47,561 nucleotides of DNA from Planktothrix sp. PCC 11201 (lineage in GTDB: Bacteria > Cyanobacteriota > Cyanobacteriia > Cyanobacteriales > Microcoleaceae). The notes beneath the pieces are model-generated. The model was not told the origin of the DNA and made no database searches. It worked only from the letters and a program-made list of their open reading frames with translations. The translations under genes and the position numbers were made by a program. Location of the stretch: NCBI RefSeq assembly GCF_900009135.1, contig NZ_LT797688.1, positions 373,178 to 420,738 of the forward strand, written 5' to 3'. This document shows positions 19,779 to 28,417 of this stretch, in pieces. How positions within the stretch are numbered: the first letter of the stretch is position 1; every line of letters begins with the position of its first letter.

Positions 19779-20396
19779 TTATGATTGAAAGATTTGTGTT
19801 GGGGTTAAATTTAATTCGGGGAATATAGCCGATTCCATTCTATCATTTTCTCTAAATAAATTTACCATATATTCCCCATCGATCATTTGATAAACTGAAA
19901 TCGTAGGTTGTTTGGGATTTCCAATATATCGCCGACCGCCTAACCCTAAATAATCAATAATCCAATATTCTTTAATTCCTAATTTTTCATATTCTGATAA
20001 TTTCATTAAATAATCATCTTGCCAATTGGTACTGACCACTTCTATAACTAAAGGTAAACTTTCACCTTGAGTAATAGTTGATCGCTTTTTCCACATTGGT
20101 TCATTTTCTAGCGCATTTTTATCAATAATAGTCAGATCGGGATTAAAACCAGATTGATCAGAATCAATGGCTTTGATAATACACTGTCGAGCGACAAAAT
20201 AGTTCAGTCCCAAGGATTCTATCTGAATGCCTAATTTAAGGGTAAGAAAACTAGCGACTTGTTCATGAGTTCCTGTAGGCTGCATTTCTTTAATAACTCC
20301 TTGATGTAATTCATACCGTCCGTAACCATCGGGAACCCAGTCCAAAAATTCCTCCAAGGTGATTAATTTAGCTTCCGATTCTAAGTAAATAGTCAT
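19779..20396 (-). CDS. Uma2 family endonuclease-like protein (DUF820)
   Basis: Member of the Uma2 family, a PD-(D/E)xK nuclease-fold family greatly expanded in cyanobacteria; cellular roles are mostly unknown. Visible hallmarks are TLEEFLDWVPDGYGRYELHQ, KEMQPTGTHEQV, SGFNPDLTIID, LPLVIEVVSTNWQDDY and EYEKLGIKEYWIIDY. Asp in NPDLT and Glu in VIEVVS are the probable catalytic residues. The open frame extends upstream to 20609, but that part is not family-like and runs into transposon-end sequence, so the ATG at 20396 is used. Confidence 0.85.
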   Translation of the reverse strand: MTIYLESEAKLITLEEFLDWVPDGYGRYELHQGVIKEMQPTGTHEQVASFLTLKLGIQIESLGLNYFVARQCIIKAIDSDQSGFNPDLTIIDKNALENEPMWKKRSTITQGESLPLVIEVVSTNWQDDYLMKLSEYEKLGIKEYWIIDYLGLGGRRYIGNPKQPTISVYQMIDGEYMVNLFRENDRMESAIFPELNLTPTQIFQS

Positions 20397-20678
20397 AAAT
20401 AAAATAACAATAAGAAGACAGTTTGTTGTTGCGCTTAAGCGCATCTTGTCGTTGCTGTTTATAGCTAAGAGTAGGAGCGCCACATCGCAACAACGAATTA
20501 TTTTTTTATAGTATAACAATTTATAGAACCCGGCTTTCTCAGAAAAACGGTTTCTTCCGGTTATCAGAAAAATGGGTTTAAAACCCCGTCGTTCTAGGCC
20601 TGCCCTCATGAAAATGGGGGACGGCTTTTTATTCTATTTTAGAGTATACTAAAGAACTGATTGTGAGCAACAAAAACA

Positions 20679-21905
20679 ATGAAAGCCAGGTATCGGTACA
20701 GAATCTACCCAACTAATCAACAAAAGAGGCTGATGTCTCAATTGTTTGGTTGTTGTCGTGTAGTGTTTAACGATGCTTTAGCTTACTGTCAAGAGCAACA
20801 CCGTGCGGGTAATAAAAAACCTTCTAGCAGTGAACTCTCTAAAAGACTTACAGAACTCAAAAAAACCGAGGAAAAAGAATGGTTAACAGAAGTTTCCTCG
20901 GTTCCCTTGCAACAGTCTTTGAGAGATTTAGAGCAGGCTTATTCTAACTTTTTCAAATCCTCCAAAGGACAAAGAAAAGGCAAAAAAGTTAAACCGCCTA
21001 GATTGAAGAAACGTAAATCCAAGCAATCAGCTAGATTTACTGATAACAGTTTTAAACTCTATCCTAATTCTGATTACATTTGCCTAGCTAAAATAGGTGA
21101 TATTCAAGTAATCTGGAGTAGGGAATTACCCGCAGTTCCTTCTAGTGTCACCTTAATTAAAGATAGTGCTGATAGATATTTTGTCAGCTTTGTAGTTGAG
21201 TTTAATCCTCAACAATTACCAAAAAATGGACAAAGTGTTGGCATTGACTTAGGAATCACTGATTTTGCTACACTAAGTAACGGTGAAAAAATCAAATCAC
21301 CTAAACCTTTAAAGAAACAGTTAAAGCGTTTAAGGAAATTACAACGGAATTTGTCAAGGAAACAGAAAGGGAGTAAAAGAAGGGAAGTTGCTAGAAAAAA
21401 ACTAGCTAAACTTCATGCTAAAATTTCTGATACCCGAAACGATTTTTTACACAAACTGTCAACTCAGATTATTCGTGAAAATCAAACAATAGTCTTAGAA
21501 GATTTGAATGTGTCAGGGATGATGAAAAACCGCAAACTATCCCGTGCAATTAGCGATTTGGGCTGGCGTAGTTTTAGAACCATGTTAGAGGCTAAGTCAG
21601 TCATGTACGGGCGGGATTTTCAAGTAATTGATAGATGGATTCCCACTTCTCAAACTTGCTCTTGTTGCGGTTTTCACAGTGGCAAAAAAGAGTTAAATAT
21701 TAGAGAGTGGATTTGTCTTAATTGTGGAACTTCTCATGATCGAGATGTTAACGCTGCAATTAATATCAAGGTCGCCGGAGGGCATTCGGAGACTTTAAAC
21801 GGACGTGGAGAGAAGGTCAGTCTTTCTGTAAAGAAAGCACATCTCGGCGAAGCGTCAACCCATCCAGCATTTGAGCAGCTATCAATTTTTGATCTGCTTA
21901 AATAG
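20679..21905 (+). CDS. tnpB: RNA-guided nuclease TnpB (IS200/IS605 family)
   Basis: The 408 residues show the N-terminal YRYRIYPTNQQKRLM, then a split RuvC domain: VGIDLGITDFATLS (Asp 190), VLEDLNVSGM (Glu 274) and SHDRDVNAAINI (Asp near 354-356). A four-cysteine zinc finger (Cys 327, 330, 346, 349) lies between the last two motifs. All catalytic residues are present, so the protein could be an active omega-RNA-guided DNA nuclease, as shown for other TnpB proteins. Length is normal. No frameshift or stop interrupts it, which suggests recent arrival or selection. Confidence 0.93.
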   Translation: MKARYRYRIYPTNQQKRLMSQLFGCCRVVFNDALAYCQEQHRAGNKKPSSSELSKRLTELKKTEEKEWLTEVSSVPLQQSLRDLEQAYSNFFKSSKGQRKGKKVKPPRLKKRKSKQSARFTDNSFKLYPNSDYICLAKIGDIQVIWSRELPAVPSSVTLIKDSADRYFVSFVVEFNPQQLPKNGQSVGIDLGITDFATLSNGEKIKSPKPLKKQLKRLRKLQRNLSRKQKGSKRREVARKKLAKLHAKISDTRNDFLHKLSTQIIRENQTIVLEDLNVSGMMKNRKLSRAISDLGWRSFRTMLEAKSVMYGRDFQVIDRWIPTSQTCSCCGFHSGKKELNIREWICLNCGTSHDRDVNAAINIKVAGGHSETLNGRGEKVSLSVKKAHLGEASTHPAFEQLSIFDLLK

Positions 21906-21943
21906 ATAGAATCCCCGTCCGTTCACGGCGAGGCGGATGTCAA
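21800..21943 (+). ncRNA. Probable omega-RNA (reRNA) of TnpB
   Basis: In this family the guide RNA spans the 3' end of tnpB and the right end of the element, and its guide is the flanking host DNA. Here the region ends in a hairpin at 21915-21928 and ggatgtcaa. The guide would then read from about 21944 onward into the upstream region of the kinase gene. The 5' limit is a guess. Confidence 0.45.
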
Positions 21944-21986
21944 CTTAGGGTAAAATAAACTTAGGCTCGTTTGAGTTAGATCATCT

Positions 21987-24011
21987 ATGAGTTATTGCCT
22001 AAATCCCCAGTGTCCTCAACCCCAGAACACCCCAGAGGCTAAATTCTGTTTAACCTGTGGGGCAAAATTGTTATTAAGAGAACGGTATCGCGCCGTTAAA
22101 GTGATTGGTCATGGGGGTTTTGGTAAGACATTTTTAGCCGTAGATGAAGATAAACCCTCCCGTCCCGCTTGCGTAATTAAACAATTTCGCCCCCAAATGC
22201 AGGGCAATTCTCAAAAAGCCATTGAGTTATTTCATCGAGAAGCAGAACGTTTAGATGAGTTAGGAAAACACCCTCAAATTCCTGAATTATTAGCCCATTT
22301 TGAACAAGAGAATCATCAATATTTAGTCCAAGAATTTATTAATGGGCCGAATTTGGAAGCGGAAATTTTGGATCACGGGATTTTTAATGAAGCCCAAATT
22401 CGTCAAGTCTTAGATGACTTATTACCCGTTTTACAATTTATTCATCATCATCGGGTAATTCACCGAGATATTAAACCCGCGAATATTATTCTGAGAGAGG
22501 GATCTTTATCGGCACAATTGCCCTTAGTTCGTCCTGAATTTTTACAACAATTGCGGGGAGAATCTTCGCCTCAAAATGCCCCTGGGGGTTCTCAACCTCA
22601 AGGTCAGTTAGTATTAGTAGATTTTGGAGCGGCAAAGGTCGTTACTGATACTGAAGTTCCAATTATGGGAACAGTAATTGGTAGTCCCGAATATGTGGCT
22701 CCTGAACAAACCAGAGGACAGGCAATTTATAGCAGTGATATTTATAGTTTAGGGGTAACTTGTATTTATTTAATGACGCAAATTTCACCTTTTGATTTGT
22801 ATGATATTCATGAGGATCGGTGGATTTGGCGAGATTATTTAAAACAAAATTCTGTGAGTTCGGAATTAGGAAAAATATTAGATAAAATGTTAGCCGTATT
22901 ACCCAGTCAACGTTATGATTCTGCTTTAAAAGTCCTCAAAGATCTACATCCGAGTGGCATACCTGTCGCGATCACCCGCCATTTACAAACCCCATCCCCC
23001 CCAACTCCTGCACCACCAACCGTTAGAACTCCCGCCCCATCTCCCTCCCAGACCTTACCCCCCCGCACCCTCCAACAACCCCCACCCCCTCAACAGCAGC
23101 GTGTTCAACCCTTGCACCCGCCCTCTTGGAAGTGTGTGCACACCCTTAGTGGTCATCGCAACGCTATTACGGGAGTGGCTTTCAGTCCCGATGGCCAGAC
23201 CTTGGCGAGTGGGAGTCAGGATCAGACGATTGAAATTTGGCGGCTGGACTCGGGGAAACGGTGGTATACCTTGGTGGGTCATAGTAATTGGATCACGACC
23301 ATTGCTTTTAGTCCTGATAGCAAGACTTTGGCGAGTGGGAGTCGGGATCAAACCATTGAAATTTGGGATATGACTAAGGGTAAAAGGTGGTATACCCTCA
23401 CGGGTCATCAAGACGGGGTGGAGGCGGTGGCGTTTAGTCCCAATGGTCAATTCTTAGCCAGTGGAAGTCGAGATAAAAGTATTGAAATTTGGAATATGAA
23501 TAAGGGAAAACGGGGGTTTACCTTAACAGGTCATCAGGATCGAGTTTATAGTGTGGCGTTTAGTTTGGATAGTCAAAAATTGGCAAGTGGGAGTCGAGAT
23601 CAAACGATAAAAATTTGGGATTTGAACACAGCAAAGGAAGTCCAAACTTTAACAGGTCATGGGGACTGGGTGCGAAGTATGGCGTTTAGTTTAAACGGTC
23701 AATTATTGGCTTCGGCGTCTAAAAATGGCATGATTAGAATATGGCACAATCAACAGGAAAAATGGGTATTATTAAGAACATTAAGAGCCGATGTTCAAGA
23801 GATATTTAATATTGTTTTTAGCCCAGATAATCAGTTTTTAGTGAGTGGGGGAGGACAGGGAATAATTGATATTTGGGATGTACAAAAAGGGATATTATTA
23901 GAAACCATTAAAGCCCATGATAGTGATGTTTTTACGGTGGCATTTAGTGGGGATGGTCAATGGTTAGCAACGGGAAGTTATGACTGGACGGTGAAGTTGT
24001 GGAAACAATAA
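21987..24011 (+). CDS. Zinc-ribbon Ser/Thr protein kinase with WD40 propeller
   Basis: Eukaryotic-type kinase of a cyanobacterial kind. Order over 674 residues: four-cysteine zinc ribbon (Cys 4, 9, 21, 24); kinase domain (34-315) with glycine loop GHGGFGKTF, Lys 65, HRDIKPANI (159-167), DFGAAK (212-217) and SPEYVAPEQ; proline-rich linker (335-380); and a C-terminal WD40 propeller of about seven blades (385-674) with repeated LTGH, FSPD, LASGS and IEIW motifs. An insertion of about 35 residues separates the catalytic loop from DFG. All catalytic residues are present. No membrane segment is seen, so it acts in the cytoplasm. Substrates are unknown; FHA proteins such as the nearby PBP are natural candidates by inference. 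Confidence 0.93.
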   Translation: MSYCLNPQCPQPQNTPEAKFCLTCGAKLLLRERYRAVKVIGHGGFGKTFLAVDEDKPSRPACVIKQFRPQMQGNSQKAIELFHREAERLDELGKHPQIPELLAHFEQENHQYLVQEFINGPNLEAEILDHGIFNEAQIRQVLDDLLPVLQFIHHHRVIHRDIKPANIILREGSLSAQLPLVRPEFLQQLRGESSPQNAPGGSQPQGQLVLVDFGAAKVVTDTEVPIMGTVIGSPEYVAPEQTRGQAIYSSDIYSLGVTCIYLMTQISPFDLYDIHEDRWIWRDYLKQNSVSSELGKILDKMLAVLPSQRYDSALKVLKDLHPSGIPVAITRHLQTPSPPTPAPPTVRTPAPSPSQTLPPRTLQQPPPPQQQRVQPLHPPSWKCVHTLSGHRNAITGVAFSPDGQTLASGSQDQTIEIWRLDSGKRWYTLVGHSNWITTIAFSPDSKTLASGSRDQTIEIWDMTKGKRWYTLTGHQDGVEAVAFSPNGQFLASGSRDKSIEIWNMNKGKRGFTLTGHQDRVYSVAFSLDSQKLASGSRDQTIKIWDLNTAKEVQTLTGHGDWVRSMAFSLNGQLLASASKNGMIRIWHNQQEKWVLLRTLRADVQEIFNIVFSPDNQFLVSGGGQGIIDIWDVQKGILLETIKAHDSDVFTVAFSGDGQWLATGSYDWTVKLWKQ

Positions 24012-24036
24012 CCGCCCTGAACGCTCATTTCGGGCT

Positions 24037-24063
24037 GTAGAGACGTGCCACGGCGCGTCTCTC
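24037..24063. repeat. Dispersed 24-bp palindromic repeat, copy B
   Basis: The core at 24039-24062 has agagacg and cgtctct around a gcc-ac-ggc centre. It is the inverted partner of the copy at 19747-19770, with one mismatch, and shares its outer core with the palindrome at 6748. Confidence 0.8.
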
Positions 24064-24097
24064 GATGTTATCTAAAGATAACCTGTTTTAAATAGGA

Positions 24098-24194
24098 GCG
24101 ATCGCAACCCCAATCAAATTAACACCCACCATCTTACTAAAATTGATATTCATATAAGAATGTGCGATCGCAAATACAATAATATTAAAACAAT
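24098..24194. repeat. 97-bp direct repeat, copy 1
   Basis: Ungapped match to 24926-25022 with seven differences by eye (about 93% identity). It starts with the HIP1 octamer gcgatcgc and has another near its 3' side. It lies just downstream of the DUF5615 gene. The remaining bases between the kinase stop and this repeat hold only palindrome copy B. Confidence 0.9.
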
Positions 24195-24204
24195 AATTTT
24201 ATTG

Positions 24205-24552
24205 TTAAAAAGGTAAGTATTGAACTTGGTTCACTAAATCTTCTGGTTCACTTGCTTTGGCAATTATTTCTAAGTCCCGCACACATTCTCCAACGGTGAC
24301 AGACTGTTGATGTGCGTAAATAACCCCACTAAACTTTACCCCCTCTTGCTGGCGACGGTTAGCTATTACTAAAAAATCATCATCTTGGGTAAAGATAACA
24401 CGATCGAGTTCTGTGGCGCGATCAAGTAAAATTGGATCAGGCGTGCCAGTTCGTCCATCTTCTTGTACTGTGAGAACGTCTATACCGCGCAATTTTAAAC
24501 CATTTGTAATTACTCGGCGAATGTGTTCATCCATGTAAAGGGCTAGGGTCAT
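24205..24552 (-). CDS. DUF5615 PIN-like toxin of a type II-like pair
   Basis: Small protein of 115 residues with a PIN-like nuclease pattern: LYMDEHIRRVITNGLKLRGI at the N-terminus, then a central LDRVIFTQDDDFL acidic motif. DUF5615 proteins are regularly paired with DUF433 proteins in cyanobacteria and are thought to be toxins. The start overlaps the stop of the DUF433 gene by four bases, so the two are translationally coupled. RNase activity is inferred from the fold family. Confidence 0.85.
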   Translation of the reverse strand: MTLALYMDEHIRRVITNGLKLRGIDVLTVQEDGRTGTPDPILLDRATELDRVIFTQDDDFLVIANRRQQEGVKFSGVIYAHQQSVTVGECVRDLEIIAKASEPEDLVNQVQYLPF

Positions 24553-24866
24553 TTAATGAGTCCCTGGGTGCGAAGTTTTTTAACTAAAGCAGATTCACCT
24601 GCTTGTTGACGTAACGTTTCAACATTCTCAAATCGTCGCTGTATATCGGCATCTAGTTCTTCTTTATTATCCCAGTAGTAAGCTAAGGTAGAATAAATTT
24701 GACTCATGCTTAAATAGGGATGTTGAAATTTAATTTCTTCGGGACTCCAACCAAAAGCAAGATGACCGGAAACTAATTCAATTACTTTCATGGTTGTTCC
24801 GCCAATGTAGGGAACGTTGTTTTCATTCAGTTCTATATACTTGTGTTGTGTCGTAGTCAAGTTCAT
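24549..24866 (-). CDS. DUF433 antitoxin-like protein
   Basis: 105 residues counted from ATG 24866, with YIGGTTMKVIELVSGHLAFG, WSPEEIKFQHPYLSMSQIYS and TLAYYWDNKEELD. This is the DUF433 helix-turn-helix-like fold typical of antitoxins paired with PIN-like toxins. The open frame runs back to 24941, but ATG 24866 fits the family's usual start and a TATAAT -10 candidate on this strand lies at 24892-24897. It precedes and overlaps the DUF5615 gene. Confidence 0.83.
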   Translation of the reverse strand: MNLTTTQHKYIELNENNVPYIGGTTMKVIELVSGHLAFGWSPEEIKFQHPYLSMSQIYSTLAYYWDNKEELDADIQRRFENVETLRQQAGESALVKKLRTQGLIK

Positions 24867-24925
24867 AGAGTTTGCCTCGTTACTGAATTTAATTATAGTA
24901 TATTTTTGGCAATTTCTTCTGAAGT

Positions 24926-25022
24926 GCGATCGCCACCCCAATCAAATTAACACGCACCATCTTAATAAAATTGATATTAATACAAGAATAGGCGATCGCA
25001 AATACAATAATATTAAAACAAT
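24926..25022. repeat. 97-bp direct repeat, copy 2
   Basis: Second copy of the 24098-24194 repeat, same orientation, upstream of the DUF433 gene and about 55 bases beyond the end of the sigma-fusion gene. With copy 1 it brackets the toxin-antitoxin pair exactly. Confidence 0.9.
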
Positions 25023-25076
25023 TAATTGGTAGATGTTGGGGTGTAGCAAGTGAGGATGATCGCACTGCTTTAGATT

Positions 25077-28000
25077 CTAAAATAACAATAGATATTCTTT
25101 CAAGATACTATTGCGGTTAGGATGACGTAACTTTCTGAGAGCTTTCGCCTCTATTTGACGAATGCGTTCACGGGTGAGATTAAAAATCTGACCAATTTCT
25201 TCTAATGTCTTCATCCGACCATCATCTAACCCATAACGCAATCTTAGTACATCTCTTTCCCTGGGACTGAGACTATCTAATACATATTCTAAGTCTTCTC
25301 GTAATAGATTCATAGACACTTGATCTTCAGGAGTTTCGCCATCGGATTCAATAAAATCTCCTAAACGAGAATCTTCCTCTTTCCCAATCGGTGTTTCTAA
25401 AGAAATCGGAAGTTGAGCCGATTTAACAATAAACCGTAACTTCTCGATGGTCATTTCCATGCGAGTTGCTATTTCTACTTCGGTGGGTTTGCAACCCATT
25501 TCTTGAGACAGTAACTTGGTAGTTTTTTTAATCCGAGAAATGCTTTCATACAGGTGAACTGGAAGCCGAATAGTCCGAGATTGATCGGCGATCGCTCTAG
25601 TAATTGCCTGACGAATCCACCAGGTCGCATAAGTAGAAAATTTGTAACCTTTTTCGTGATCAAATTTCTCGGCGGCGCGAATTAATCCTAAACTACCTTC
25701 TTGAATCAAATCTTGGAAGGAAAGACCCCGATTCATGTATTTTTTGGCAATCGAAACCACCAGTCGTAAATTAGACTGTACCAGTTTATCTTTTGCCCGG
25801 CGGCCAATATAAAGACGGCGGCGGAATTCTGGCAACCTCATCTCAACGGCGCTCGCCCATTCCTGCTCATTGGGTTCGCGATCGTAATGTTCGATCAGTA
25901 TTTCCCGAATTCGCTCTAGTTCGAGTAAGTCGGCAATTTTACGAGCGAGTTCAATTTCTTCATCCGCGCGTAATAATCGAATCCGACCAATTTCTTGGAG
26001 ATAGAGACGAATCGAATCTTCTGTAAAGTGTTTTTTCTTCGTCTGAGTTCGACGCCGGGATCTAACCCATTTACCAGATGGCATCTGGTAATAACCATAC
26101 AAATGACCATACAATAATCTAAATTCATCCAAATCTCGGAAGATATAAGATCGAATATGCCAACGAGTGAATACTCCTATTGCCATTTTAGAATAGCTTT
26201 CAGGGTTTTCCTTGGGTTCGGGAGTTGGAGTCGGAGTTGGAGTCGGAGTTGGAGTCGGAGTTGGAGTCGGAGTTGGGGTTGGACTTGGGGTTGGACATGG
26301 TGTTGGACTCGGTGTTGGACGTGGTGTTGGACTCGGTGTTGGACTCGGTGTTGGACATGGTGCTGGACGTGGAGTTGGTTCGGGGTTAGGATTATTTTTG
26401 GAATGATCTAATTTTTCTATTGTTTCACCGACCGTTTTAATCACTTCATCTATGAAAGAAGGTTTAACCGGATTTCTATTGCTAAAATCAGATGAAACAT
26501 AAACATCTTTTATCTTGGGAACAGGAATAACTTTACACTCAGCTAAATCGCTAATATTCTCTGGGATAGCTTTAGCATAAACTTCATAACTTCCATCAGC
26601 ATCCTCTAATGGAATAAAATAACCATTCTGATTAATTGTTCCCCCTGTAGCCGTCCAAGTGACTTGTCCGATGGGAATAGGTTGATTATATTGATCAAAA
26701 CCTTGAACATTAAATTGTTGGGATTTACCACAATATAGACTTGTTTCTGAAGGGTTAATTTTTAACAATGTTAGTTTAGGTTTTTCAATAATTGTTATTA
26801 AAACTTGACAACTAACTGAGTTAACCTGTGCTTGTATTTTAAAGTTAGAACCTGATATATTTCCGGCTTGGAATAGTCCGTCTTCGACCTCTCCTCCTGT
26901 AGCAGTCCAAGTTATATTTTCAATTTTAATCGGTTTATTATATTGATCAAAACCTTGAATAGTAAACTCTTGATAGTCACCACAATATAAAGTTTTTCCT
27001 GGGGAATTAATTTTTAACGATGTTAGTTTAGGAGACTCACCTTCTAAAACCTCTAAAATTTCTCCTTTTTGCAAATCCCAAAGTTTAATCCAATCCCGAC
27101 TCCCACTAACAAATAATTTACTATTAGAACTAACAGCAATAGAACTAATAAATCCAGTATGACCTGTGATTCTACGAGATGGATTAGGGTATTGATTAAG
27201 GTTTTGAATATAAATACTGCCATTATTGGTTCCTATGACTTGAATATTACCATTAGAAGTAATATCAAAATCACTGATTGTTTGAAATTTGCCTGTAATA
27301 GTCTTAACACATTTTAAACTATTGACAAGTAATTGAAATGGGGGTTCATTATTACTCTTTCCAAAAAAGAAACTCAAAACATCAGTTACAAAAGGAATAT
27401 TAAAATTTTCATTTTTACCTTGAGTTTTGGGATCTTTTTGCCAAATTTTAACAGTTCCATCTCGACTACCTGTAACTAAAGATTGATCATCAGAACTAAT
27501 GGCGACATTTTGAATCCAATCTGAATGTTCTTCAATAGTTCTTAATAATTGTTTTTTTGTCAAATCCCATAATTTTATCGTTTTATCTGTACTTCCACTG
27601 ACTAAAAATTTACTGTCTGAACTAATTGCTAAACAAGAAATCCATCCGGTATGATCATTAAAAGTATGGACAAGTTGTTTCTTTTCTAAATTCCAGACTT
27701 TAATGGTTTTATCTGCACTTCCACTAATTAAGGTTTGATTATCTGGGGTAATTTTAACGACATTAACCCAACTTGTATGACCTGTAAAAGTATGCAAATT
27801 AATTGTAGTTTTTAAATTCCATAACTTAACAGTTTTGTCAATACTACTACTGACTAAATATTGACCATTGGAACTAATTGCAACGGATAAAACCCAATGG
27901 GAATGAGCATCAAGGGTATCAACTAATTGTCCTGTCTCTAAATTCCAAATTCTGATGATTTTCCAACCGCCACCGACGATAATTTTATGTTCTGAACTAA

Positions 28001-28271
28001 TAGCTACACAAGAAATTGTATCTTGAGGTATAATATTAGGCGATCGCAAATTAACATTTTCAGTTAAATAAGGATTATCACCATACAGCACCCAATACGC
28101 CGATTGTTTAACCTGTTCTGAAGGGTTGATTAATGCCTGTTGCGCTAGTAAATCTAAACCTTGATCAAATTTCAGACAGTCTGAAAGGGCTGTAAGTCGT
28201 TGTTGCAGGTCTGGACTGGTGAATTTACCCCGAAGATTCTCAATAGCTGGCCGTTCAGAGGGTTCGGTCAT
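25077..28271 (-). CDS. WD40 / Ig-like / Pro-Thr / SigA-like sigma-70 fusion protein
   Basis: One uninterrupted frame of 1064 residues. N-terminal helical, HEAT-like segment (15-64); seven WD40 blades (about 85-410), five then a spacer then two; two Ig-like (Big_2-type) repeats (about 415-497 and 499-580), each with LYCG, GFDQYN and TWTATGG; Pro-Thr tract (627-695); short junction (696-740); and a full primary-type sigma factor (745-1064). Sigma regions: 1.2 ([18 protein letters not shown]), 2.3-2.4 ([28 protein letters not shown]), 3 ([13 protein letters not shown]), 4.2 ([20 protein letters not shown]). These regions appear intact and very close to cyanobacterial SigA, so normal promoter recognition is likely. 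The acidic region 1.1 is absent. No signal or membrane segment. An internal start at Met 696 or Met 730 could give a free sigma. Function of the propeller is unknown. Confidence 0.9.
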   Translation of the reverse strand: MTEPSERPAIENLRGKFTSPDLQQRLTALSDCLKFDQGLDLLAQQALINPSEQVKQSAYWVLYGDNPYLTENVNLRSPNIIPQDTISCVAISSEHKIIVGGGWKIIRIWNLETGQLVDTLDAHSHWVLSVAISSNGQYLVSSSIDKTVKLWNLKTTINLHTFTGHTSWVNVVKITPDNQTLISGSADKTIKVWNLEKKQLVHTFNDHTGWISCLAISSDSKFLVSGSTDKTIKLWDLTKKQLLRTIEEHSDWIQNVAISSDDQSLVTGSRDGTVKIWQKDPKTQGKNENFNIPFVTDVLSFFFGKSNNEPPFQLLVNSLKCVKTITGKFQTISDFDITSNGNIQVIGTNNGSIYIQNLNQYPNPSRRITGHTGFISSIAVSSNSKLFVSGSRDWIKLWDLQKGEILEVLEGESPKLTSLKINSPGKTLYCGDYQEFTIQGFDQYNKPIKIENITWTATGGEVEDGLFQAGNISGSNFKIQAQVNSVSCQVLITIIEKPKLTLLKINPSETSLYCGKSQQFNVQGFDQYNQPIPIGQVTWTATGGTINQNGYFIPLEDADGSYEVYAKAIPENISDLAECKVIPVPKIKDVYVSSDFSNRNPVKPSFIDEVIKTVGETIEKLDHSKNNPNPEPTPRPAPCPTPSPTPSPTPRPTPSPTPCPTPSPTPTPTPTPTPTPTPTPTPTPEPKENPESYSKMAIGVFTRWHIRSYIFRDLDEFRLLYGHLYGYYQMPSGKWVRSRRRTQTKKKHFTEDSIRLYLQEIGRIRLLRADEEIELARKIADLLELERIREILIEHYDREPNEQEWASAVEMRLPEFRRRLYIGRRAKDKLVQSNLRLVVSIAKKYMNRGLSFQDLIQEGSLGLIRAAEKFDHEKGYKFSTYATWWIRQAITRAIADQSRTIRLPVHLYESISRIKKTTKLLSQEMGCKPTEVEIATRMEMTIEKLRFIVKSAQLPISLETPIGKEEDSRLGDFIESDGETPEDQVSMNLLREDLEYVLDSLSPRERDVLRLRYGLDDGRMKTLEEIGQIFNLTRERIRQIEAKALRKLRHPNRNSILKEYLLLF
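26214..26393 (-). repeat. Tandem repeat coding the Pro-Thr spacer
   Basis: About 180 bases of 6- and 12-base repeats (ggagtt, ggagtc, and variants with ggac) encode alternating Pro with Thr, Ser, Arg or Cys in the sigma-fusion protein. Units are multiples of three, so slippage would change spacer length without breaking the frame. The part nearest the sigma domain is the most regular and so probably the youngest. Confidence 0.9.
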
Positions 28272-28358
28272 GGTCTTAACTATTACAGGTTATCTATCCA
28301 TTTTAAACTCATAACCCCATTAAATAACAAAGGTTTAATTAAGAAAAATGATCACACT

Positions 28359-28386
28359 TTATCAAGGGCTTTGCTTCTGCTATAGT
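28359..28386 (+). promoter_or_regulatory. Candidate promoter of the 302-residue gene
   Basis: TTATCA (28359-28364), a 16-base spacer and TATAGT (28381-28386) precede the ATG at 28418. A GTG at 28385 would lie within the -10, so the ATG is the better start. On the other strand TTGATA with TAATTA at 18 bases could serve the sigma-fusion gene from the same 146-base gap. Confidence 0.45.
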
Positions 28387-28417
28387 GAGAATAATTAACT
28401 CGGCAAACCGGATCAAT

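Larger units (their letters stand above)
20580..21944 (+). mobile_element. IS200/IS605-family (IS1341-type) solo tnpB element
   Basis: A tnpB gene without tnpA. Upstream, a left-end-like hairpin has ccctcat pairing with atggggg across gaaa (20603-20620), with ccgtc/gacgg outside it. Downstream, a right-end hairpin ccgt-ccgttc-acgg is followed by ggatgtcaa (21915-21943), the usual right terminus of cyanobacterial elements of this family. Exact ends are estimates. There is no target duplication, as expected for this single-strand transposition family. Without tnpA it would need a TnpA from elsewhere to move. Confidence 0.75.

Noticed and set aside
20397-20609. N-terminal extension of the Uma2 protein
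   Set aside because: The extra 71 residues are not family-like and come from transposon-end and repeat sequence.
22954-23450. Open frames in other frames across the kinase WD40 region
   Set aside because: They result from the repetitive coding sequence of the WD40 blades.
26214-26393. Possible CRISPR or satellite array
   Set aside because: Units of 6-12 bases are in frame inside a coding region and encode a Pro-Thr spacer.
26157-26411. Open frames on the plus strand with Gly-Val or Trp-Ser repeats
   Set aside because: They are antisense readings of the Pro-Thr tract in the sigma-fusion gene; low-complexity and without start signals.
28385-28417. Earlier GTG start for the 302-residue protein
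   Set aside because: The GTG falls inside the likely -10 hexamer; the ATG at 28418 is preferred.
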